From: CAZETJ01 sp964514575
GTDB lineage: Bacteria > Patescibacteriota > Saccharimonadia > Saccharimonadales > UBA10212
Direction: 5' to 3'
DNA: 16,827 bases
Assembly: GCA_964514575.1 (NCBI GenBank)
Contig: CAZETJ010000015.1
Span: 1-16,827, forward strand
Both the position numbers and the translations under genes were made by a program. How positions within the stretch are numbered: the first letter of the stretch is position 1; each line of letters begins with the position of its first letter. A model generated the notes under the pieces. It saw only the letters and a program-made list of their open reading frames with translations, was not told the DNA's origin and made no database searches. Below, piece after piece: positions 1 through 4,322 of this stretch.

Positions 1-115
1 GCAGATTGACTAGTTTATATTCGACCAGCTTTTCCTTCTGGGCTTTCCAAAGCATGGAGGAATTCAGCACGCCCTCAAACATCTCCGGAAACAGAGTGAT
101 AATTTGTATGGTCAT
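1..115 (-). CDS. trmD: tRNA (guanine-N1)-methyltransferase TrmD, N-terminal fragment (runs off the window)
   Basis: Translating the minus strand from the ATG at 113-115 gives an uninterrupted 38-residue frame to the window edge. It begins MTIQIITLFPEMFEGVL and continues through a SSMLWKAQ stretch. This matches the conserved N-terminus of TrmD, whose family signature is the LFPEMF segment followed by a G-V-L-x-S-S-x-L helix. TrmD is the SPOUT-class enzyme that methylates N1 of G37 in tRNAs with a G at position 36, which prevents +1 frameshifting. The start overlaps the stop of the upstream isochorismatase-family gene as ATGA, which implies translational coupling. A trmD gene downstream of rpsP and a KH gene is the classical bacterial order. 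Only the first sixth or so of the protein is visible, so the catalytic knot cannot be checked. Confidence 0.9.
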   Translation of the reverse strand, partial: MTIQIITLFPEMFEGVLNSSMLWKAQKEKLVEYKLVNL

Positions 116-822
116 GGGTTTATAGGTGCGTTGGAAACAGACCAAGCCCGGGCTAAGTCTTCGGAAGTTAAAACAGGCGGATAGAATTTTTTTATTTCGG
201 CCATTGTTGCTTGATGTAAGGTCTCATCATCTGAAGCCACACAATCTTCTAGCACTACAACATGCAAGTTGGGCTCATTGTCATAAAGGTCCTGAAGCGT
301 CCGCGCTACACAGCGCTGGGTTTTTAATCCCGTTATAAATAAAGTGCCTATCCCTTCGTTCCTTATTATGTCATTTAGGGATGTATTAACATAAGCAGAC
401 ACTCTGTCTTTTTCAAGAATAATGTCATCGGCTGCAGGGGCCACAAAGAATTCAGCGCCAGACGTACCTTTTATACAGGCAACACTGCCTTCGCGATCGT
501 TATCCTCAAACCACAAAAATCTGTCCCGGCCTGCTTCCGTTCGCAGTTCTGGGTCTTCATATGTCTTAGTGCGAATCACGGGTCGGCCGATAGAGTGGAA
601 CAATCCCGCCATTCGTTCAATGGCTGGCAATACTGCTCTCATCGGCTCTACGTTTTGATGCCATAGAGCATCAGATTTACCGTCGGGAGCTAAAAAATCG
701 TTCTGTAGGTCTATGACTATCAGGCCCGCTTTTGTTGGATCCAAAATTTCTTTTAGACGCTGCTCCTTAAGGGCTTCTAAGTTAGGGTTTGGGGTATCCT
801 TCGCCGGCGACATGCTACTCAT
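112..822 (-). CDS. Isochorismatase-family (cysteine hydrolase) protein, 236 aa
   Basis: The protein has the isochorismatase/nicotinamidase-like fold. An Asp sits at the end of the first strand (D38 in VIDLQNDF), a Lys at K138 (LEKDRVSAY), and the nucleophile C171 follows a T-Q-R turn (TGLKTQRCVARTL). Together these form the family's Asp-Lys-Cys triad. Members hydrolyse amides or vinyl ethers (nicotinamide, isochorismate, N-carbamoyl compounds), and I cannot tell the substrate here. The first 30 or so residues are a charged extension before the core. The gene lies 18 nt after the KH-protein gene and overlaps trmD (ATGA). This is the place rimM usually occupies, but nothing in the sequence resembles RimM. 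No Shine-Dalgarno precedes the ATG at 820-822; instead an extended -10 lies 6 nt upstream, suggesting a leaderless start. An ATG at residue 4 is a possible alternative. Family is sure; role in the cluster is unknown. Confidence 0.9.
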   Translation of the reverse strand: MSSMSPAKDTPNPNLEALKEQRLKEILDPTKAGLIVIDLQNDFLAPDGKSDALWHQNVEPMRAVLPAIERMAGLFHSIGRPVIRTKTYEDPELRTEAGRDRFLWFEDNDREGSVACIKGTSGAEFFVAPAADDIILEKDRVSAYVNTSLNDIIRNEGIGTLFITGLKTQRCVARTLQDLYDNEPNLHVVVLEDCVASDDETLHQATMAEIKKFYPPVLTSEDLARAWSVSNAPINP

Positions 823-828
823 GGTTTA

Positions 829-837
829 ATGATAGCA
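829..837 (-). promoter_or_regulatory. Extended -10 promoter for the isochorismatase-family gene
   Basis: On the minus strand TGCTATCAT (TGN extension plus a TATCAT -10 at 829-834) ends 6 nt before the ATG at 822. Transcription would therefore begin at or one base from the start codon. No good -35 is seen at 16-18 nt. The motif overlaps the 18-nt gap after the KH gene. Read-through from khpA is also likely. Confidence 0.4.
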
Positions 838-840
838 AAA

Positions 841-1401
841 CTAGAGATCGAGGTCGTCGAGGTCGGCCAGCTCAGCGCGAGTACGCTCGGCCAGAGTCTG
901 ACGGCCTGATTCGTGGTCAGAGGAGTCGTCATTTGTGGCACGGCCAACATCTTCCGGCTCGCCCTCTTCGGAAACTTCCGCAGGAGTTTCAGCTGGGGCT
1001 TCTTCCTCGGCTGGAGTTTCTTCCTCGACCGGAGCCTCAGCTTCGGTTTCGGGCTCGTCGGCAACAGTCTGATCATCTACGGGCGCATCGTCCGAAATAG
1101 GTTGGTCCGCTACCGCTTGCGATTCGTCGTCCCGGTGGCGCGGTGGCGGAAAACCATTGTCAATAATTTTCAGGTTGTAGCGGGCGTCATTCTTGGTACC
1201 AAGGGCGCGAAGCAAGGTGCGTAAACTCTGGGCTGTCGCGCCACGCTTACCTATAACCCGGCCAAGATCCTCGGGGTCAACCGTCAGTTCCAGTAAAACG
1301 CCTTTTTCGTCAATCCGGCGCTCGAGCTTAACAGCGTCGGGTTTGCCGACGAGCGATTTCACGATGTATTCAATAAATTGTTGGTCAATAGTCGCTGGCA
1401 T
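841..1401 (-). CDS. khpA: KhpA/YlqC-like KH-domain RNA-binding protein with acidic C-terminal tail
   Basis: Residues 1-80 are a single type II KH domain of the KhpA (YlqC) family. The GxxG RNA-contact loop is GKRG at residues 51-54 within EDLGRVIGKRGATAQSLR. KhpA binds small and messenger RNAs, usually with KhpB, and its gene commonly lies between rpsP and trmD, as here. Typical KhpA proteins are only about 75-85 aa. This one is 186 aa, because residues 85-186 form a Glu/Asp/Ala/Pro-rich, probably disordered tail ending LADLDDLDL. The start is supported by AAGGAG at 1411-1416, 9 nt from the ATG. A TATAAT at 1437-1442 suggests its own promoter in the 139-nt gap after rpsP. The tail may modulate RNA binding or recruit basic partners; this is inference. 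Confidence 0.88.
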   Translation of the reverse strand: MPATIDQQFIEYIVKSLVGKPDAVKLERRIDEKGVLLELTVDPEDLGRVIGKRGATAQSLRTLLRALGTKNDARYNLKIIDNGFPPPRHRDDESQAVADQPISDDAPVDDQTVADEPETEAEAPVEEETPAEEEAPAETPAEVSEEGEPEDVGRATNDDSSDHESGRQTLAERTRAELADLDDLDL

Positions 1402-1410
1402 CTTGAAGGT

Positions 1411-1465
1411 CTCCTTAGTCTTTAGGTTCGGTATATATTATATATAGCTTCGCGCCATGAAACAC
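1411..1465 (-). promoter_or_regulatory. Promoter and Shine-Dalgarno of khpA
   Basis: On the minus strand there is a perfect TATAAT at 1437-1442 inside an AT-rich run. The -35 at 17 nt spacing (GTGTTT, 1460-1465) is weak. AAGGAG at 1411-1416 is a strong ribosome binding site 9 nt from the ATG. The expected 5' leader is about 30 nt. The remaining sequence of the rpsP-khpA gap (to 1540) shows no convincing terminator and only a 12-codon ORF. Confidence 0.5.
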
Positions 1466-1540
1466 TCTATTTTTTAACGGACTGGCGTTTCTTGGGCTCG
1501 TCATATAATTATCGCTAAACGCTCAAATTATCAAGTTCGT

Positions 1541-2092
1541 CTAGGCCGCGTCTGTCGGGGGCTGGTCGGTCTCTGGTGTTTCGGGCTCAGCTGGAGCAGC
1601 TGGCTCTTCTGGAGTTTGCGTTTCGGCCGGTGCTTCAGCTTCAACAGGTTCCGCAGCTGGTTCCGCGTCTGGCGCTGGAGTTGCTTCCGTTGCTACCGGC
1701 GCCTCTTCCGCCACCGGTGCTTCTTCGCTTGCTTCCGCGGCGGCTGGCTCAGCCGGAGCCACTGGCGCAGGTTCGCCCGCGGGGCGCGTACTGCGGCGCT
1801 TTTCAGGATGACGAACTGCTCGCTTTTTTGGAGGATCTAATTGAACCCAATTTGGCAGTTTTATGCCTTCAGCTTTCATAAGTTTGGCAACCCGGTCGGA
1901 TGGTTGGGCGCCATTGGATAAGTAACGTTCCGCGACTTCTTTATCGAGATTTACAGTCTTAGCGTGCGGATCATAGCTGCCAAGGTAGGCCACAACTTTG
2001 CCGCGTTTTGGGTGAAAACGGCTGTCTTGAACGACCACCCGATACTGGGCGTGGCCTGACCGTCCGGTTCGCTTGAGTCTAATCGCTAGCAT
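1541..2092 (-). CDS. rpsP: 30S ribosomal protein bS16 with long Ala/Pro/Glu-rich tail
   Basis: Residues 1-85 are canonical bS16. The protein opens MLAIRLKRTGRSGHAQYRVVV, followed by DSRFHPKRGK, the YLGSYDP turn and a SDRVAKLMK helix. bS16 is an assembly protein of the 30S 5' domain. Normal bS16 is about 80-90 aa, and this one is 183 aa. The extension has a short basic linker (residues 88-104), then roughly 80 residues of Ala, Pro and Glu, presumably disordered and solvent-exposed. The gene follows rnc by 46 nt, and that gap holds a strong promoter. The start codon lies only about 2-3 nt after the predicted transcription start, and no Shine-Dalgarno is visible, so initiation looks leaderless. 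Confidence 0.95.
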   Translation of the reverse strand: MLAIRLKRTGRSGHAQYRVVVQDSRFHPKRGKVVAYLGSYDPHAKTVNLDKEVAERYLSNGAQPSDRVAKLMKAEGIKLPNWVQLDPPKKRAVRHPEKRRSTRPAGEPAPVAPAEPAAAEASEEAPVAEEAPVATEATPAPDAEPAAEPVEAEAPAETQTPEEPAAPAEPETPETDQPPTDAA

Positions 2093-2101
2093 GTCTTCGC
2101 T

Positions 2102-2130
2102 ATTTTACAGATAACAACCCCTTTCGTCAA
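2102..2130 (-). promoter_or_regulatory. Strong sigma70-type promoter of rpsP
   Basis: On the minus strand a TTGACG -35 (2125-2130) and a TAAAAT -10 (2102-2107) are separated by exactly 17 nt. Nine nt follow the -10 before the ATG at 2092, so the mRNA would start about 2-3 nt before the start codon. The promoter fills the rnc-rpsP gap and gives rpsP-khpA-trmD expression independent of the upstream rpmF-nusB-rnc unit. Confidence 0.7.
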
Positions 2131-2138
2131 GGTGTTAG

Positions 2139-2828
2139 CTATCTGTAATCCTTCAAGGCTGCCTGAGCAGCAGCTACCTGAGCGGCTTGCTTGCTGGGGC
2201 CTGTGCCCTCGCCTTTTAACTGATCATCTACAAATACACCGACCACAAACTTTTTATCATGATCCGGGCCTTCCTCTAGTATCACTTTGTAGATAGGTGT
2301 TGAGCCGCCCTGGCTTTGGACAACTTCCTGTAGGCGTGATTTGGGATCCATCCAGGTACCGGTTTTCAAAATATCCTCAAAAGTCGGTAACAGCGTCTTG
2401 GTGATAAATTCTTTGGCGCCCTCATAGCCTTTTTCGAGGTAAATCGCACCGATCAAAGCTTCATAGCAGTTGGCTAGGATCTGCTGGCGGGCCCGTTCTG
2501 AACCGCGTTTTTCACCGCGCGACAATCGGAGCAAAGTTTCTAGTCCCTCCCGAGAAGCGGCGGCACTGATACTTTCAGTACGCACCAAAGCACTGCGCCA
2601 GTTGGTCAGTATCCCCTCTGGTTCTTTGTAGTTGTTGTACAAGTACTCCGTGACAACCAGCTCCAACACAGCATCGCCCAAAAATTCTAAGCGTTCATTG
2701 TGCTCAGCGGCGGTCTTTTTGTGCTCGTTCAAATAAGAACGATGGGTAAAGGCCGTAACCAGTAGGTCCATATCAGCGAAACCGCCCAGATGGTCGTTGG
2801 CAAAAACTTGGTATTTAGTTGTGTCCAT
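2139..2828 (-). CDS. rnc: Ribonuclease III
   Basis: This endonuclease cleaves double-stranded RNA, processing rRNA precursors and mRNA leaders. The N-terminal catalytic domain carries the family signature NERLEFLGDAVLEL (residues 44-57), with metal and catalytic acids E45, E48 and D52. A double-stranded RNA-binding domain covers residues 160-229 (SRLQEVVQSQG to the KQAAQVAAAQAALK helix). Its 229 aa length is normal. One oddity is the motif usually read as A-D-x-x-E-A, which here is ANCYEALIGA. N120 takes the place of the Asp equivalent to E. coli D114, while the catalytic E123 (E117 equivalent) is kept. An AGGAG lies 14 nt upstream of the ATG, a rather long spacing. The gene sits 23 nt after the Nudix gene. 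Confidence 0.95.
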   Translation of the reverse strand: MDTTKYQVFANDHLGGFADMDLLVTAFTHRSYLNEHKKTAAEHNERLEFLGDAVLELVVTEYLYNNYKEPEGILTNWRSALVRTESISAAASREGLETLLRLSRGEKRGSERARQQILANCYEALIGAIYLEKGYEGAKEFITKTLLPTFEDILKTGTWMDPKSRLQEVVQSQGGSTPIYKVILEEGPDHDKKFVVGVFVDDQLKGEGTGPSKQAAQVAAAQAALKDYR

Positions 2829-2851
2829 AAATTTAGTAGTTACTCCTGATA

Positions 2852-3355
2852 TTATGCACCGAGAGCCCGAATTCTATTAAGGCCTAGCAATATTAACTTA
2901 CCAATGTCATCATATTCAATCTTTTCCAAGGCCTCGTTGGCCGGTAGCCAGCCCAAAGAGGTCATCCATTTTTCCTTGCGAATTTGATCCGTCTGGCCTA
3001 AGCCTTGTACCAGGTAGATCTCCGTGGTCATCAGCACCAGGCTGGTGCCGCGGCGGTATCGAAAGTTGATTTTGCCCAGCCAGTTTAGAACCTTCATCCG
3101 TTGCAAACCAGTCTCTTCGCGAATTTCGCGCTCCGCGGTTACTCGGGCAGTCTCGCCTTCTTCGATGTGTCCCTTGGGAATTGTCCAGCGGCCTTTGGAA
3201 TCTTGAATCAACAAAATTTCGATCTGCTTCGGATCCTTGGCGCTGCGCCTAAAAACGATGCCGCCAGCAGTAGGTTCGCGAACCACTTCGTTGATCGATG
3301 GCCGACGGACAAGTTTTTTAAAGCCGGCGAGTGGCCGAGGTCGTTTCATCTTCAT
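2852..3355 (-). CDS. Nudix hydrolase, 167 aa
   Basis: A complete Nudix box (G-x5-E-x7-R-E-U-x-E-E-x-G-U) spans residues 62-84, with all key residues present: G62, E68, R76, E77, E80, E81, G83. The preceding strand RWTIPKGHIEEGE is typical of Nudix enzymes of the diadenosine-polyphosphate/MutT group, which hydrolyse a nucleoside diphosphate linked to another moiety. The substrate cannot be read from the sequence. The first 25 residues are basic (KMKRPRPLAGFKKLVRR), unlike small stand-alone MutT proteins, and could contact nucleic acid. The gene starts 6 nt after the nusB stop, with AAGGA and GCAGG sequences upstream, so it is surely cotranscribed with nusB and rnc. A role in RNA-end processing is possible from this context but unproven. 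Confidence 0.9.
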   Translation of the reverse strand: MKMKRPRPLAGFKKLVRRPSINEVVREPTAGGIVFRRSAKDPKQIEILLIQDSKGRWTIPKGHIEEGETARVTAEREIREETGLQRMKVLNWLGKINFRYRRGTSLVLMTTEIYLVQGLGQTDQIRKEKWMTSLGWLPANEALEKIEYDDIGKLILLGLNRIRALGA

Positions 3356-3361
3356 ACCTGC

Positions 3362-3841
3362 TTATTCCTTAACAGTTTTCTTAGCAGCCGGCTTCTTCTT
3401 GGTCTTCTTGGCCAACTCTTCGATCTGACGCAGCACGCTGCCGAGCACGCCATTAATAAATTTAGAGGAGTTCTCGCCGCCAAAGCCTTTGGCCAACTCC
3501 ACCGCTTCGTTGATTACGACTTTGGGAGGTACATCCTTTTCACGGGTTAGCTCATAGGTGCCGATGCGTAAAATCACACGGTCCATTCGGGCAATTTGCT
3601 CAATCGGCCATTCTGGAGCCAGCGGTCGAATAATGTCGTCCAGCTCGGCCTGGGTCTGGTTGATGCCAGCAACGAGCTGCTCGATAAAAGCTTTGTCATC
3701 AATTGTGTCTTCATAGCGGCTGATGTTCCGAGCTAGCGCTTCGGATAACGAAAAGCTTTCATCGCCGCACTCACGCCGAAAATCCTGCTCGTATAACGTT
3801 TGCAAGGCTACTATGCGACCGAGGTGACGATTGCTTGCCAT
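3362..3841 (-). CDS. nusB: Transcription antitermination factor NusB
   Basis: This all-helical protein binds boxA RNA with uS10 (NusE) to keep rRNA transcription processive. The NusB fold is evident from the N-terminal helix RHLGRIVALQTLYEQDF (residues 5-21), the central LAPEWPIEQIARMDRVILRI stretch, and the conserved C-terminal motif VVINEAVELAKGFGGENS followed by FINGVL. The last 17 residues are Lys/Ala-rich (KKTKKKPAAKK), a basic tail beyond the usual NusB end that may add RNA affinity. An AAGGAT about 9 nt upstream supports the ATG. It follows rpmF by 36 nt and precedes the Nudix gene by 6 nt. A bL32-NusB-RNase III grouping fits rRNA synthesis and maturation. Confidence 0.95.
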   Translation of the reverse strand: MASNRHLGRIVALQTLYEQDFRRECGDESFSLSEALARNISRYEDTIDDKAFIEQLVAGINQTQAELDDIIRPLAPEWPIEQIARMDRVILRIGTYELTREKDVPPKVVINEAVELAKGFGGENSSKFINGVLGSVLRQIEELAKKTKKKPAAKKTVKE

Positions 3842-3877
3842 AATTTAAAGATCCTTTTTTAACGTCAGCTACGAGAT

Positions 3878-4027
3878 TTATTTCGTGGTGATCTTGCCGA
3901 TTCTTTTGGTGCCGACTCTAACTTTAACCGGGCTAGTGGCATTGACTCGCCTAGCCAGTTTCAAGACCAGGTGGCTGCGACGCATACCGGTTCGTCGAGG
4001 ACTGGTTCGCTTTTTTGGTTTTCCCAC
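3878..4027 (-). CDS. rpmF: 50S ribosomal protein bL32 (49 aa, GTG start)
   Basis: Minus-strand translation from the GTG at 4025-4027 gives a 49-residue basic protein opening MGKPKKRTSPRRTGMRRSH. This is the bL32 signature (consensus A-V-P-K-x-K-x-S-x-x-R-x-x-x-R-R-S-H). It ends GTKRIGKITTK at a TAA (3878-3880). The GTG start is fixed by a perfect AAGGAG at 4036-4041, 8 nt upstream. At 49 aa it is slightly shorter than the usual 55-60, and it has no cysteines, so it is of the zinc-free type. It is the first gene of the minus-strand rpmF-nusB-Nudix-rnc unit. Confidence 0.92.
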   Translation of the reverse strand: MGKPKKRTSPRRTGMRRSHLVLKLARRVNATSPVKVRVGTKRIGKITTK

Positions 4028-4035
4028 TTAAATTA

Positions 4036-4104
4036 CTCCTTAAGTATCTAGAGTTATATCTTGTAGCTTGAACTAATTCTACCAAAAATAAACCATTATC
4101 ACCA
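4036..4104 (-). promoter_or_regulatory. Putative promoter and Shine-Dalgarno of rpmF
   Basis: A minus-strand -10 candidate TAGAAT lies at 4076-4081. The best -35 at 17 nt (TGGTGA, 4099-4104) is poor. This would give a leader of roughly 40 nt containing AAGGAG at 4036-4041. The region is divergent with the small plus-strand ORF promoter, and the two -35 regions almost abut. Confidence 0.35.
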
Positions 4105-4109
4105 GTTTA

Positions 4110-4138
4110 TTGATAAAATAAGCATGTAATTATATAAT
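4110..4138 (+). promoter_or_regulatory. Strong sigma70-type promoter of the small ORF
   Basis: A TTGATA -35 (4110-4115) and a perfect TATAAT -10 (4133-4138) are spaced by 17 nt. The expected start of transcription, about 7 nt after the -10, coincides with the ATG at 4146. This predicts a leaderless mRNA and is the main evidence that the short ORF is real. Confidence 0.65.
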
Positions 4139-4145
4139 ATGATTT

Positions 4146-4322
4146 ATGCCTGGCCAGGATTTTATGATGGAGCCACGCGATCGGTGGCCTAAGACAGAAA
4201 AATCTATCGGCCTAATCGCTAATGCTATAGGTTCAACTCTTATGATGACTGAGATAGTTCTTTTTGAATATTTGCCAGAGAAACTTGCCAGGGCCCTCGA
4301 TAATACTAAAAAACTAGGCTGA
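4146..4322 (+). CDS. Small hypothetical protein, 58 aa, probably leaderless
   Basis: An open frame from ATG 4146-4148 to TGA 4320-4322 encodes 58 residues, beginning MPGQDFMMEPRDRWPKTEKS. Residues 21-40 are apolar (IGLIANAIGSTLMMTEIVLF), and the end is an amphipathic charged segment (EYLPEKLARALDNTKKLG). I do not recognise a family. The apolar segment could be a membrane helix or a buried helix of a small helical protein. The case for a real gene is a near-consensus promoter placing the transcription start on the ATG, and the fact that this frame fills the only sizeable gap in the window. It overlaps the 3' end of leuS by 17 nt, tail to tail. No Shine-Dalgarno exists. Met7 and Met8 are alternative starts. 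A non-coding transcript from the same promoter is the main alternative. Confidence 0.55.
   Translation: MPGQDFMMEPRDRWPKTEKSIGLIANAIGSTLMMTEIVLFEYLPEKLARALDNTKKLG

Noticed and set aside
112..114. UGA as a recoded sense codon (SR1/Gracilibacteria code)
   Set aside because: UGA terminates the isochorismatase and murF-like genes exactly at overlapping starts of the next genes, and none of the proteins I translated needs UGA to be read as an amino acid.
789..1881. Several plus-strand frames of 74-103 aa opposite khpA and rpsP
   Set aside because: They are by-products of GC-rich repeats encoding the Ala/Pro/Glu tails. The products are Arg/Leu/Phe-rich with no domain.
4290..4297. AGGGCCCT palindrome between the small ORF end and leuS as a terminator
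   Set aside because: There is no loop and no U-run on either strand; it lies within the small ORF and looks incidental.
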